Shown here piece by piece: positions 25,636 to 34,490 of a stretch of 62,716 nucleotides of DNA (its first letter is position 1; every line of letters starts with the position of its first letter). A model generated the notes under the pieces. The model was given only the letters and a program-made list of their open reading frames with translations. It had not been told where the DNA came from and made no database searches. Source of the DNA: Akkermansia sp. Lineage in GTDB: Bacteria > Verrucomicrobiota > Verrucomicrobiia > Verrucomicrobiales > Akkermansiaceae. The translations under genes were made by a program, and so were the position numbers. The DNA lies in the NCBI GenBank assembly GCA_017546445.1, contig JAFYWX010000038.1, forward strand, positions 1 through 62,716, in the 5' to 3' direction.

Positions 25636-26232
25636 ATGAATAAGCTCTTTCTCATATCTGCTGCCGCTGCGCTTGTGGTGACCTCATGTGTGAATTCCCC
25701 CAATGACCTGGCCCAGATGGCAACAGGGTATGCATTTGCCCGCCCGAGGATTAAGGTGGATGTGATTGATACGGTGAGTACCGGGCAGTGGGATGTGCCG
25801 GCTGGTCTGGATGGCCCCCGCCGCATCGTGATTGATACAGAATTGCAGCAGGCTCATTACTACATAGCGGGCCGCCGCGTGGGGTGGAGCACAATTTCCT
25901 CTGGCAAGGCTGGCAAGGACACCCCTAAAGGCGTGTTCCCCATTATTGCAAAGGATGAGGATCATATCTCCTCCACCTATGGCAGTGTGGTGGATGCTGA
26001 TGGAAACACGCTCATTGCCAACTACACGAAGGGTGAGCCGATGCCGCCCGGTGGTATTTACAAGGGCGCCCCGATGACTCATGGTATGCAGCTGACCTGG
26101 GGCGGTATCTGGATGCATGAAGGCCTGGTGACCTCTGCCCCGGAAAGCCACGGGTGCATCCGCCTGCCCAAGCGCATGGCTAAGATATTCTTCGATAACA
26201 CGCCGGTGGGTACACCGGTGGAGATTAAGTGA
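25636..26232 (+). CDS. L,D-transpeptidase lipoprotein (YkuD), first of a tandem pair
   Basis: 198 residues. Lipobox VVTSC with Cys18. YkuD core: RRIVIDTELQQAHYYIAGRRVGWSTISSG, DTPKGVFPI, the His-bearing IWMHEGLV and ESHGCIRLPKRMAKIFF with catalytic Cys174. It should cross-link peptidoglycan in the periplasm, either 3-3 bridges or lipoprotein attachment. The second transpeptidase gene starts 7 nt after its stop, so both are co-transcribed. Confidence 0.92.
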   Translation: MNKLFLISAAAALVVTSCVNSPNDLAQMATGYAFARPRIKVDVIDTVSTGQWDVPAGLDGPRRIVIDTELQQAHYYIAGRRVGWSTISSGKAGKDTPKGVFPIIAKDEDHISSTYGSVVDADGNTLIANYTKGEPMPPGGIYKGAPMTHGMQLTWGGIWMHEGLVTSAPESHGCIRLPKRMAKIFFDNTPVGTPVEIK

Positions 26233-26239
26233 CTCGGTT

Positions 26240-26974
26240 ATGAACATAAAGCAATTATCTTTCCTTATTCTGTGCGGGGCTGCATGTCTCGTGTCGTGCA
26301 CCAGTCAGTCGCACCCGGCCTTGGTTGCAGAAACTCCGGAGCTGAGTGCCTATGAGAAGTTTGTGTTTCGCAGTGCGGATTACCCCACGGTGATGGAGGT
26401 GTATCTGGATGATGCATTGCTGGAACGCGCAGATAAGAAATGCCCGATTGTCATATGCCTGGAGCAGCAGCGCGGCCGCCTTTATGTGGATAATCAGGTG
26501 GCGGCAGACTGGCCTGTTTCCACCGGGGCGGATACGCATCCTACACCCACGGGGGCATATCGCGTGCGATTCAAGGAAAAGGAGCATTCCTCTAATCGCT
26601 ACGGCAGGATGTATAATGCTGCAGGTAAGTGTATTGATAATAATGCAGATGCTTTCACGCAGCCGGTTCCGGAGGGCGGGCGCTTTGAGGGGTCTCCCAT
26701 GCCGAACTGGATGCGCCTGACTGCAGATGGCGTGGGTATGCACACGGGTAAGGTAGTGGCAGGTAAGCGTTTGTCGCATGGCTGCATACGCCTGCCGCAT
26801 GTGGTATCCACGATGCTGTTCGATATTGTGGAGTACGGCACGCCGGTCATCATCTCGGAGGAGGTGGAATCTAATTACCCCGTGGCCTATATTATGGCTC
26901 ATCGTGAGATTGAAGCTGCTGAGGACAGAGCGGCGCAGGCTGCTTCCACGGCAGGGCCGGAAGGAGAGCTCTGA
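26240..26974 (+). CDS. L,D-transpeptidase lipoprotein (YkuD), second of a tandem pair
   Basis: 244 residues. Lipobox ACLVSC with Cys20. YkuD core: CPIVICLEQQRGRLYVDNQVAADWPVSTG, HPTPTGAYRVRFKEKEHSS, VGMHTG and LSHGCIRLPHVVSTMLF with the catalytic Cys, then GTPVIISEE. A C-terminal tail of 40 residues ends in an Ala-rich acidic stretch. It is paralogous to the preceding gene but diverged, so the two may use different donor stems or partners. Confidence 0.92.
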   Translation: MNIKQLSFLILCGAACLVSCTSQSHPALVAETPELSAYEKFVFRSADYPTVMEVYLDDALLERADKKCPIVICLEQQRGRLYVDNQVAADWPVSTGADTHPTPTGAYRVRFKEKEHSSNRYGRMYNAAGKCIDNNADAFTQPVPEGGRFEGSPMPNWMRLTADGVGMHTGKVVAGKRLSHGCIRLPHVVSTMLFDIVEYGTPVIISEEVESNYPVAYIMAHREIEAAEDRAAQAASTAGPEGEL

Positions 26975-26984
26975 TTTATCTTTC

Positions 26985-27010
26985 ACCCGCCGGAAATGGC
27001 GGGTTTTTTT
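26985..27010 (+). terminator. Terminator after the transpeptidase pair
   Basis: ACCCGCC and GGCGGGT arms, 6-nt loop, seven T. Confidence 0.85.
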
Positions 27011-27018
27011 GTATCTGC

Positions 27019-27047
27019 TTGACCCGCTGCACTGCCGGGTGTAAAGT
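27019..27047 (+). promoter_or_regulatory. Leaderless-type promoter of the second M42 gene
   Basis: TTGACC, 17-nt spacer, TAAAGT, 6 nt to the ATG at 27054. Confidence 0.6.
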
Positions 27048-27053
27048 AGGGGC

Positions 27054-28094
27054 ATGCTGAACAGAGAATTGCTTGAGCGCTGCAGCAATGCAGCTGGTGT
27101 ATCCGGCTTTGAGGATGAGGTGCGTGCTATCATCCGGGAGGAACTGCGGGATTGCTGCGATATCACGGAAACGGTAGCCGGTAACATTGTCTGCCAGATG
27201 AAGGGCAGCGGGGATGGCCCTGTGGTGGCCCTGCTGGCGCATATGGATGAAATCGGCTTCATGGTTCAGGGTATTACGCCGGATGGTTTTCTGTTGATTG
27301 TGCCGCTGGGTGGCTGGTGGAACCACACGCTGCCCAGCCAGCGGGTGCTGGTGCACACGCGCGATGGCCGCCGCATTCCCGGGCAGATTGGCACGCGCCC
27401 GCCGCACCTGCTGCCGGAATCTCAGCGCAACCAGGTGATGGGTAATGATTCGCTGTTCATTGATATCGGCGCTTCCAGTGCAGACGAGGTGGCGGCCTGC
27501 GGTATCCGCATCGGCTGCGCGGTGACCCCGGATGTGGAGCTGCAGCCGCTGGAGATTCCCCACCGCTGGATGGGCAAGGCATTTGATAACCGCGCCGGCG
27601 TGTATTGCATGATTGAGGTGATGCGCCGCCTGGCCGGTGAGGAGCTGGATTGCACGCTGCAGGCTATCGGCACGGTGCAGGAGGAGGTGGGCACCCGCGG
27701 TGCCCGCGCGCTGGAGCAGACTCCGGATTTAGCCATTGTGCTCGAAGGGCCGCCTGCGGATGATACCCATGGCCAGAGCGGTATCTGCCGCCAGGGTGTG
27801 CTGGGTAAGGGGGTGCAGGTGCGCTTGTTTGACCCCACCAACATCACGCCCCCGGCGCTGGCAGATACGGTGCTGGAACTGGCAGAGAAGGAGGAGATTG
27901 CCTGCCAGCCCACGGTGCGCCGCACGGGTGGCACAGATGCCGCTGCCGCTTACCCGCACTGGTTCGGCTGCCCGGCTATCGTGTTCGGTGTGCCGGTGCG
28001 TTACATCCACTCGCACAATGGCATACTGGATGACCGTGACCTGGAATCCTGCATTGAACTGACCTGCGCGCTGGTGCGCAGCGTGAGCAAATGA
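27054..28094 (+). CDS. M42-family aminopeptidase (second copy)
   Basis: 346 residues, closer to the canonical M42 pattern than the copy at 20858. Metal and catalytic motifs: ALLAHMDEIGFMV, KAFDNRAGVYCMIEV, GTVQEEVGTRGAR, LEGPPADD, RRTGGTDAAAAY and YIHSHNGILD. Residues 1-40 carry the usual ERCSNAAGVSGFEDEVRAII start. It should cleave N-terminal residues from peptides in the cytoplasm. The stop overlaps the start of the acyltransferase gene (ATGA), indicating translational coupling. Confidence 0.93.
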   Translation: MLNRELLERCSNAAGVSGFEDEVRAIIREELRDCCDITETVAGNIVCQMKGSGDGPVVALLAHMDEIGFMVQGITPDGFLLIVPLGGWWNHTLPSQRVLVHTRDGRRIPGQIGTRPPHLLPESQRNQVMGNDSLFIDIGASSADEVAACGIRIGCAVTPDVELQPLEIPHRWMGKAFDNRAGVYCMIEVMRRLAGEELDCTLQAIGTVQEEVGTRGARALEQTPDLAIVLEGPPADDTHGQSGICRQGVLGKGVQVRLFDPTNITPPALADTVLELAEKEEIACQPTVRRTGGTDAAAAYPHWFGCPAIVFGVPVRYIHSHNGILDDRDLESCIELTCALVRSVSK

Positions 28095-29035
28095 GCACTG
28101 CCCGCAGAGCTGTGTGGGTGGACTGTGCCCGCGCGCTGGCTATGTTTTTCATTGTCTGGCTGCATGCGAATGCCGCGCCGGGCTGGGTAGGCAAGGTGGT
28201 GGGCGGCGCAATAGCGTTGTTCTTCCTGCTGGCTGGGTATTTTCTGCCGTCATCTGCCGGCAGGGTGGTGGAGCGCACTGGCCGCCTGGCGCTTGCCTGG
28301 GGGCTCTGGTCGCTGATGAGTGTACTCTTTCTGCTGGTGGTGAAACCGTATGTGGACATTACCTGGCAGCGGGTGGTGGGCTGGGGTGTGGCGGCATATA
28401 ATACGCCCCTGTGGTTCCTGAAGACGCTGATAGCCTACCAGCTGGTGCTTGCCGGGCTCATGGCGCTGCGTCTGCTGCCTCGCTATGCCTGGGTGGCGGT
28501 GGTGTTTCTGGCGCTGTGCAGCTATACCACAGCGCCATCCCAGCACCTGAGTGTGCGGTTTGATTATCTGTGGATTTTCCTGCTCGGTTTTGCTGCAAAG
28601 CAGGCGCCTCTGGAGCTTGTGCGGGGGTATATGGTGCAGAATAAGTGGATTCTGCTGCTGGTGATTGTGGGGGTGTTTGCCCAGCCGGAGTGCCTGGAGG
28701 AATATGCGGAGGAGTTCGATGTTTCCTGGAGGCATTGCAATCTGCCGCTGAAGAGTCTGGCGTTCATGACCTCTTTTCTGCTGGCGGGTGTGCTGCTGGA
28801 TGAATACCTGCCGCGGGTAGCGGATTTGTTTGCCCGGTGCGGGCAGTGGATGCTCTTCATCTATGCCGGGCATATCTATCTGCTTTCTCCTCTGTATCAA
28901 CACAAAGGGCTGAGCTTGTGCTGGAATGTGTGGGTGCCGCTGGTGGTGCTGCCGGTGATGGTGGTGCTGGGTTGGCTTCTCTCGCGCTGCTTTCCGCGTG
29001 CCATGGCATGCCTGCTGGCGCAGCGCTGGAGGTGA
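28091..29035 (+). CDS. Acyltransferase-3 family membrane protein
   Basis: 314 residues with about nine or ten membrane helices. The N-terminal signature WVDCARALAMFFIVWLHANAA carries the conserved His of acyltransferase-3 proteins, which transfer acetyl or succinyl groups to extracytoplasmic sugars. Further features: a short cytoplasmic loop after AIALFFLLAGYFLP and the TPLWFLKTLIAYQ segment. The acceptor is unknown but envelope polysaccharide is plausible. ATGA overlap with the M42 gene suggests an operon of convenience. Confidence 0.85.
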   Translation: MSTARRAVWVDCARALAMFFIVWLHANAAPGWVGKVVGGAIALFFLLAGYFLPSSAGRVVERTGRLALAWGLWSLMSVLFLLVVKPYVDITWQRVVGWGVAAYNTPLWFLKTLIAYQLVLAGLMALRLLPRYAWVAVVFLALCSYTTAPSQHLSVRFDYLWIFLLGFAAKQAPLELVRGYMVQNKWILLLVIVGVFAQPECLEEYAEEFDVSWRHCNLPLKSLAFMTSFLLAGVLLDEYLPRVADLFARCGQWMLFIYAGHIYLLSPLYQHKGLSLCWNVWVPLVVLPVMVVLGWLLSRCFPRAMACLLAQRWR

Positions 29036-29041
29036 AAGCGA

Positions 29042-29070
29042 TTGACCTGTGCCTTAAAACAGGGTATTAT
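29042..29070 (+). promoter_or_regulatory. Near-leaderless promoter of nrnA
   Basis: TTGACC, 17-nt spacer, TATTAT, 8 nt to the ATG at 29079. Confidence 0.65.
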
Positions 29071-29078
29071 ATCCCCGC

Positions 29079-30050
29079 ATGTACGAGAATCTCTATTCCC
29101 TCATACAACAGTGTGGCACGATTGGTGTCACGTCTCATTTCCGCCCGGATGGCGATGCCATTGGCTCCACCCTGGGGCTCGGCCTTGCCTTGCAGGCCAT
29201 GGGCAAGAAGGTTTATATGTGGAACGAGGACGGTGTGCCCGCCCGCTATGCGTTCCTGGAGGGGGCAGAGCAGATTGTGCCCGTGCCGGAGGAGATTCCC
29301 GCTGACCTGGAGATGCTGATTTGTGTGGATACGGGCGATTGGAAACGCCTGGGCGACCGCACGCAGAAGCTTTTTGCTGATTTTCCGCAGATTGTCAATA
29401 TTGACCACCACGGTACCAACAGCCGCTATGGGCATGTGCATGTGATTGAACCGGAGACGGCTGCGTGTGCCTATGTGCTGTTCAATGTGCTGAAGTCCTG
29501 GGGAGTGCAGCTTACTAAAGCCATGGCTGATGCGCTTTATGTGGGCATCAGCACGGATACGGGGTCGTTCCAGTATGGCAGCACCACCCCGGAGGTGATG
29601 CACGCTGCCGGTGAACTGCTGGCTGCCGGGGTGGATGTGGCGGATGTGAACCGCCGCGTTTATCAGGAGATTCCCTATTCCTCCCTGCTGATGCAGCGTG
29701 AGGTGCTGAACCACATGGTGGTGGAGTGTGAGGGGATGCTGGCTCACTATTCCATGCCCGCAGGCCGCAAGGCGGAGCTGGGTGTGGGGCTGGAGGATAC
29801 CAAGGACCTGGTGGATGTGGTGCGCGTGCTCCAGGGGGTGCGCGTGGCGGTGATTATCGAGGATTTGGAGGATGGCCGCATCCGCATGTCTCTGCGCAGC
29901 AAGGACCCGTCCGTCAGCGTGGCGGCCATTGCTGCTCAGTTCGGCGGTGGTGGGCATGCCATGGCTTCTGGTATCCGCATGGCCGGACAGCTGGAGGATT
30001 GCCGCGAACGCGTGCTGAACGCTATCAGAAAGGAGCTGAGCCATGAGTGA
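29079..30050 (+). CDS. nrnA: DHH/DHHA1 phosphoesterase (NrnA-type oligoribonuclease/pAp phosphatase)
   Basis: 323 residues. The DHH domain has SHFRPDGDAIGSTLGL (metal Asp), ICVDTGDW, VNIDHHGTNSRYG (DHH) and GISTDTGSFQYG. The DHHA1 domain ends with QFGGGGHAMASGIRM. Known NrnA enzymes degrade 2-5-mer RNA and pAp in the cytoplasm. It begins a unit with truB (8-nt overlap) and ribF (5-nt gap), a common RNA-metabolism neighbourhood in bacteria. Confidence 0.93.
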   Translation: MYENLYSLIQQCGTIGVTSHFRPDGDAIGSTLGLGLALQAMGKKVYMWNEDGVPARYAFLEGAEQIVPVPEEIPADLEMLICVDTGDWKRLGDRTQKLFADFPQIVNIDHHGTNSRYGHVHVIEPETAACAYVLFNVLKSWGVQLTKAMADALYVGISTDTGSFQYGSTTPEVMHAAGELLAAGVDVADVNRRVYQEIPYSSLLMQREVLNHMVVECEGMLAHYSMPAGRKAELGVGLEDTKDLVDVVRVLQGVRVAVIIEDLEDGRIRMSLRSKDPSVSVAAIAAQFGGGGHAMASGIRMAGQLEDCRERVLNAIRKELSHE

Positions 30051-30765
30051 TGAAGCGCCGAGTGGAGTGCTGCTGGTGGATAAGGACCCCGGCTTCACCT
30101 CGCACAATGCCGTGGCGCTGTGCCGCCGTATTCTGCAGACCAAGAAGGTGGGGCACTGCGGCACGCTGGACCCCATGGCCACGGGCATGCTGATTGTGGT
30201 GATTGGCAAGGCCACGAAGATGCAGGATTTGCTCATGTGCGAGGATAAGGTGTACACCGCCACGATGAAGCTGGGGGTGGAGACCAACAGCCAGGATGCC
30301 GATGGCGAGGTGGTGGCGGAAAAGCCGACCGATGCGCTGACGGAGGATGCCATTCGCGCGGCATTTGAGCATTTTTCCGGCGAGTTTGACCAGGTTCCGC
30401 CCATGTATTCGGCGGTCAAGATTAACGGCGTTCCCTGCTACAAGCTGGCCCGCAAGGGTAAGGAGGTGGAGCGCAAGGCCCGCCACGTGGCGGTGCTGGA
30501 TTATGAGATTACCCGCATTGACCTGGTTGCCGCTGAGGTGGATTTCCGCGTGCATTGCACCAAGGGCTTCTATGTGCGCACCTATGCGCATGATATTGGC
30601 CAGTTCCTGGGCTGCGGCGCGCATCTGACGGCGCTGCGCCGCATCCGCAGCGGGCATTTTGATATTGCAGAGGCGGTGGATGTGCCCACGCTGAAGGCGG
30701 CATCCCGCGATGAATTGCTGGCGCGCCTGCTGCCGGTGGAAAAGGTGCTGGCCGACCGGGCCTGA
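30043..30765 (+). CDS. truB: tRNA pseudouridine(55) synthase
   Basis: 240 residues. It makes the invariant pseudouridine 55 of the T-loop. Motifs: GVLLVDKDPGFTSHNAV, KVGHCGTLDPMATGMLIV with catalytic Asp in TLDP, QVPPMYSAVKINGVPCYKLARKGKEVE, VHCTKGFYVRTYAHDIG and GAHLTALRRIRSG. It lacks a long C-terminal PUA-like domain, as in shorter TruB forms. It overlaps nrnA by 8 nt. Confidence 0.96.
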   Translation: MSDEAPSGVLLVDKDPGFTSHNAVALCRRILQTKKVGHCGTLDPMATGMLIVVIGKATKMQDLLMCEDKVYTATMKLGVETNSQDADGEVVAEKPTDALTEDAIRAAFEHFSGEFDQVPPMYSAVKINGVPCYKLARKGKEVERKARHVAVLDYEITRIDLVAAEVDFRVHCTKGFYVRTYAHDIGQFLGCGAHLTALRRIRSGHFDIAEAVDVPTLKAASRDELLARLLPVEKVLADRA

Positions 30766-30770
30766 GGAGG

Positions 30771-31673
30771 ATGTTGATTCTGCATTCCATGGATGAGCTT
30801 GCAGCCCTGCACCAGCCGGTGCACTGGGCCATGGGCTTTTTCGATGGCGTGCACCGCGGGCACCAGCAGGTGATTGCCTCGGCCGATACGCCGGGAAGCC
30901 TGCGCGGCGTGCTTACTTTTGCTGCACATCCGCTGGCGGTGCTGGCCCCGCAGAAGCAGCCGAAACTGATTACCCCGGAAACGGAGCAGAAGCGTGCTCT
31001 GCTGGCTGCAGCCGGTGTGCAGGTGCTGCTGGAGCTGCCTTTTACGGCGGAGCTGGCCGCCATGGAGCCGCGCGCCTTTCTGGATGCGCTGCGGGCTGCG
31101 TGCCCGTTGGCAGGTATTTCCGTGGGGCGTAACTGGCATTTCGGCAAGGGCGGTGTGGGCAATGCCGCCTTTGTGGAGCTGTATGCCGCGGAGCACGAGC
31201 TGCGTGCCTGTGTGCAGGATATGGCGGAGCACGAGGGAGAGCGCATTTGCTCCACCCGCATCCGCGAGGTGCTGGCGGCGGGGAACCTGCCGCTGGCTCA
31301 GGCTATGCTGGGGCATCCCTTCAGCATTGCCGGCGAGGTGGAGCAGGGGCAGAAGCTGGCCCGCCGCCTTGGCTTCCCCACGGCGAATATGCGCGTGCAT
31401 CCGCAGGCAGTGCTGCCGCCTGCCGGTGTGTATGAGGTGCAGACTCTGGTGGACGGCGTGCTGTGCCGCGGTATTGCGAACCTGGGCATCCGGCCTACTA
31501 TTGATGAGGCGCATAAAGTGGTGCGCTTGGAAACCCACCTGCTGGATTGGCAGGGGAATTTATATGGGCGCAGAATGCAGATGGAATTACTGCGATTTCT
31601 GCGCCCGGAAAAGAAGTTCGGCTCTGTGGATGAACTTCGCGCTCAGATTGAGGCGGATGTTCAGATGCTGTGA
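30771..31673 (+). CDS. ribF: Bifunctional riboflavin kinase / FAD synthetase
   Basis: 300 residues. N-terminal adenylyltransferase domain: WAMGFFDGVHRGHQQVI, GVLTFAAHPLAVLAP, AGISVGRNWHFGKGGVGN, CSTRIREVLAAGNL. C-terminal flavokinase domain: RRLGFPTANMRVHPQAVLPPAGVYEV and the catalytic-Glu segment VVRLETHLLDW. It converts riboflavin to FMN and FAD. An AGGAGG sequence ends directly against the ATG at 30771, which is too close for a normal Shine-Dalgarno; TTG at 30774 or ATG at 30789 could be used instead. It ends tail-to-tail with thiD, overlapping by 13 nt. Confidence 0.95.
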   Translation: MLILHSMDELAALHQPVHWAMGFFDGVHRGHQQVIASADTPGSLRGVLTFAAHPLAVLAPQKQPKLITPETEQKRALLAAAGVQVLLELPFTAELAAMEPRAFLDALRAACPLAGISVGRNWHFGKGGVGNAAFVELYAAEHELRACVQDMAEHEGERICSTRIREVLAAGNLPLAQAMLGHPFSIAGEVEQGQKLARRLGFPTANMRVHPQAVLPPAGVYEVQTLVDGVLCRGIANLGIRPTIDEAHKVVRLETHLLDWQGNLYGRRMQMELLRFLRPEKKFGSVDELRAQIEADVQML

Positions 31674-32443
31674 TTCACGGCAAATTGCTCACCCAGCTTG
31701 TGGGAGGTGGCAATGGCGTTGGCAATGTAGCTGAGACCATTCTCCACGGCCTGTTCCAGCGGCTGGCCTTTGGCAAGGAAGGCGGTGATGGCGCTGGAAA
31801 GCGTGCAGCCGGTGCCGTGGGTGGAGATGCCTTCGGTGCGGGGGTGGCTCCAGCGCAGGGTGGGTTTGCCGGGCTGAACCAGAATATCGGTGCAGGTGCT
31901 GCCGCCCACATGCCCGCCCTTGGCCAGGATGGCGCAGTTGTAGCGGGCGCAAAGCTTGTCGGCGGCGGCCTCCAGCTCCTCCACGGTGGTGATGGGTGCG
32001 GTGCCGGCCAGCTTGGCAAGTTCATCGCCATTCGGCGTGAGCAGCGTGGTGCGGGGGATGAGCACTTCCTCGTACACGGATATGGCTTCCTGCAGGATGA
32101 GGGCCTCGCCGGCGGTGGCAATCATGACCGGATCCACCACGATGGGGCCGGTGAAGCCCTCCAGTGCGGCTACGGTGGCGCGCACAATCTCCGGGGAGTA
32201 GAGCATGCCGGTTTTCACGGCCTTCACCGGGAAACTGCGCAGGCAGATGCTGACCTGTTCTGCCACGAAGGCGGGCTCCATGGCCACGATGCCTTCCACC
32301 AGTCCGGGAACTTCGCTCACCACGCAGGTGACGGCGGTGAGGGGGTAGCACCCCAGGGCAAAGCCGGTCTTGAGGTCGGCCTGCAGGCCGGCGCCGGCGG
32401 AGCAGTCGGACCCGGCAATGCTGATGTAGACGGGTGTTTCCAT
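31661..32443 (-). CDS. thiD: Hydroxymethylpyrimidine / phosphomethylpyrimidine kinase
   Basis: 260 residues. It phosphorylates HMP and HMP-P in thiamine synthesis or salvage. Ribokinase-like motifs: ISIAGSDCSAGAGLQADLKTG, KTGMLYSPEIV, VVDPVMIATAGEALI, LTPNGDELAKL and THGTGCTLSSAI, with the anion-hole GTGC. It is last in a minus-strand run gatC-gatA-thiD, 3 nt after the gatA stop. Its 3' end overlaps that of ribF. No TPP riboswitch is seen in the window. Confidence 0.95.
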   Translation of the reverse strand: METPVYISIAGSDCSAGAGLQADLKTGFALGCYPLTAVTCVVSEVPGLVEGIVAMEPAFVAEQVSICLRSFPVKAVKTGMLYSPEIVRATVAALEGFTGPIVVDPVMIATAGEALILQEAISVYEEVLIPRTTLLTPNGDELAKLAGTAPITTVEELEAAADKLCARYNCAILAKGGHVGGSTCTDILVQPGKPTLRWSHPRTEGISTHGTGCTLSSAITAFLAKGQPLEQAVENGLSYIANAIATSHKLGEQFAVNHSI

Positions 32444-32446
32444 GGT

Positions 32447-33856
32447 TCAGCTGAAGGCTTTTTCGAGGGCGGCTGCGGCCTGGAGCAGGCGGGTCTCCTG
32501 GAAATGCGGGGCCAGGAGCTGGATGCCGACCGGGTGGGCACCTGCCTCCACGGGGCAGGGGATGGAGATGCCGGGCAGGCCGGACAGGTTGGCCGGAATG
32601 GTGTAGATATCTGCCAGGTAGGTCTGCAGCGGGGTCATGCTGTCATCATTCAGCTTCGGGGCGCTGGTGGGGGCCACTGGGCCAAGGATGAGGTCCACCT
32701 GCTCGAAAGCGGAGGCGAAGTCGCTGGCCACGAGGGAGCGCACCTTCTGTGCCTTGGCATAGTAGGCATCATAGAAACCGCTGGAGAGCACATAGGTGCC
32801 CAGGATGATGCGGCGCTTCACCTCAGAGCCGAACCCGGTCTCGCGGGTCTTGCTGTACAAATCGTCCAGCCCGTTGGTGCCGGCGGCGCGGTAGCCATAG
32901 CGGATGCCGTCGAAGCGGGAAAGGTTGGAGGAGGCCTCAGCACAGGCGATGATGTAGTAGGCTGCTACCACAGCCTCGGCATGCGGCAGGGAAATTTCCA
33001 CAATCTCTGCGCCGAGGTCGGTGAGCTTCTGCACGGCCTGCTGCAGGGCTGCTGCCACGGCGGGGCTGTTGCCGCTGGAGAGGTATTCCTTGGGCAGGCC
33101 GATGCGCATACCCTTGATTTCCTTGCCAAGCCCGGCGGTGAAGTCCTCCGTGGCTACGGTGGAAGAGGTGGAGTCCTTGGCATCGTGCCCGCAGATGGCG
33201 TTCAGGATGGTGGCGGCGTCCTCCACATTCTGGGTGATGGGGCCAATCTGGTCCAGAGAGGAAGCGAAGGCTACCAGACCATAGCGGGAAACGCGGCCAT
33301 ACGTGGGCTTGATGCCGACCACGCCGCAGTGCGAGGCGGGCTGGCGGATGGAACCGCCGGTATCTGACCCCAGGGCGGCGATGGCCATGCCACCGGCTAC
33401 GGCGGCGGCGGAACCACTGGAGGAGCCTCCGGGCACATGACCGGGGGCTGCGGGGTTCTGCGTCTCACCGAATGCGGAGTTCTGGCCATAGGAGCCCATG
33501 GCGAATTCATCCATGTTCGTGCGGCCGAAGGGGATGGCGCCGGCGGCGGTCAGTTTTGTGACGGCGGTGGCATCATACGGAGAGACGAAGTTCTCCAGCA
33601 TGCGGGAGGCGCAGCGGGTGGGCTGCCCCAGCATGGCGATGTTGTCCTTCACGGCGATGGGAATGCCGCCGAGCGGCTTGCTGAGGTCTGCCTTGGCGGC
33701 AGCGGCCAGTGCGGCCTCGGTGTCCCAGGAAAGGTAAGCATTGATGGCGGGGTTGCGTTCCTCCATGGAGCGGGCGATTTCCTGCACCAGTTCGGTGGGG
33801 GAGATAGCGCCGCCGGTGAGCTGCTTGCGCCAGTGTGAAATGGTTCCGTTGAGCAT
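32447..33856 (-). CDS. gatA: Asp-tRNA(Asn)/Glu-tRNA(Gln) amidotransferase subunit A
   Basis: 469 residues. Glutaminase subunit that releases ammonia for transamidation of mischarged tRNA. Ser-cisSer-Lys triad: IPIAVKDNI (Lys), GGSSSGSAAAVAGGMAIAALGSD and DTGGSIRQPASHCG (the two Ser). Substrate region KPTYGRVSRYGLVAFASSLDQIG is canonical. It lies 20 nt after gatC; gatB is not in this window, so the trimeric enzyme is encoded at two loci. Confidence 0.97.
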   Translation of the reverse strand: MLNGTISHWRKQLTGGAISPTELVQEIARSMEERNPAINAYLSWDTEAALAAAAKADLSKPLGGIPIAVKDNIAMLGQPTRCASRMLENFVSPYDATAVTKLTAAGAIPFGRTNMDEFAMGSYGQNSAFGETQNPAAPGHVPGGSSSGSAAAVAGGMAIAALGSDTGGSIRQPASHCGVVGIKPTYGRVSRYGLVAFASSLDQIGPITQNVEDAATILNAICGHDAKDSTSSTVATEDFTAGLGKEIKGMRIGLPKEYLSSGNSPAVAAALQQAVQKLTDLGAEIVEISLPHAEAVVAAYYIIACAEASSNLSRFDGIRYGYRAAGTNGLDDLYSKTRETGFGSEVKRRIILGTYVLSSGFYDAYYAKAQKVRSLVASDFASAFEQVDLILGPVAPTSAPKLNDDSMTPLQTYLADIYTIPANLSGLPGISIPCPVEAGAHPVGIQLLAPHFQETRLLQAAAALEKAFS

Positions 33857-33876
33857 ATGCGGAAAAGGTAAAGGGT

Positions 33877-34176
33877 TTAGTGTGCGGATTCTACAACCTT
33901 GGGTACGCGGAATTGTCCGTCTTCCTGGGCGGGAGCGTTGCTCAGGGCTGCTTCGTTGCTCAGGCTGGTGCCGGGGGTGTCCTCGCGCAGGGCGTCAAAG
34001 ACGGGAAGCGGGTGGTACATGGGCTCCACGCCGGTGGTGTCCCACTGATCCAGCTGGGCCACATAGGCCAGCACCTGGTTCAGGTCTTCGGAAAAACGGG
34101 TGGTCTCCTCCTCGGTGAGTTCCAGCTTGGCTAAGCGGGCGATGTAGGCGACATCGATGAGATTGTTCTGTGCCAT
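33877..34176 (-). CDS. gatC: Asp-tRNA(Asn)/Glu-tRNA(Gln) amidotransferase subunit C
   Basis: 99 residues, usual length. Family pattern: DVAYIARLAKLELTEEETTRFSEDLNQVLAYVAQLDQWDTTGVEPMYHP, then LREDTPG and the C-terminal FRVPKVVE. GatC is the belt that wraps GatA and GatB. It sits 20 nt upstream of gatA and 9 nt after the small membrane protein gene. Confidence 0.96.
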   Translation of the reverse strand: MAQNNLIDVAYIARLAKLELTEEETTRFSEDLNQVLAYVAQLDQWDTTGVEPMYHPLPVFDALREDTPGTSLSNEAALSNAPAQEDGQFRVPKVVESAH

Positions 34177-34185
34177 GGTTGTGTA

Positions 34186-34488
34186 TCAGTGGTGTGAAAG
34201 CAGGTAGATGATGAGGCTGTACAGCCCCCAGATGGAGACTGCCAGGAAAACGAGAATGGCAATGTTCTCCTTCAGTATGTTGCGGTTCTGCGGTGCTGCC
34301 CCGGTTATGCTGACGTGGTTCCGTCTCTGCCCGCGGCGCCGGGCAATCAGCTCATCATTTGGTCCGAGCGTGTTGGCAGGGTAACGTCGGGCGTGGTCCT
34401 GCCGCGGGTGTGCTGCACCGTTGCTGCGCATATACCGGCGCTGTTCCAGCTCGCGCAGGCGATCAAAGGAATGGTGGGAATGAGACAT
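34186..34488 (-). CDS. Small single-pass membrane protein, unknown
   Basis: 100 residues from the ATG at 34488, two nucleotides after the stop of the upstream coiled-coil gene; an earlier in-frame start would overlap that gene by 34 nt. A polar, Arg/His-rich N-terminus (SHSHHSFDRLRELEQRRYMR) is followed by one C-terminal membrane helix (IAILVFLAVSIWGLYSLIIYLL). This tail-anchored layout resembles the C-terminal helix of the neighbouring protein, suggesting a pair that meets in the membrane. No family recognised. Confidence 0.6.
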   Translation of the reverse strand: MSHSHHSFDRLRELEQRRYMRSNGAAHPRQDHARRYPANTLGPNDELIARRRGQRRNHVSITGAAPQNRNILKENIAILVFLAVSIWGLYSLIIYLLSHH

Positions 34489-34490
34489 TG

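Noticed and set aside
31661..32443. TPP riboswitch ahead of thiD
   Set aside because: thiD starts 3 nt after gatA, leaving no leader, and no TPP-aptamer motif was seen upstream of the operon.
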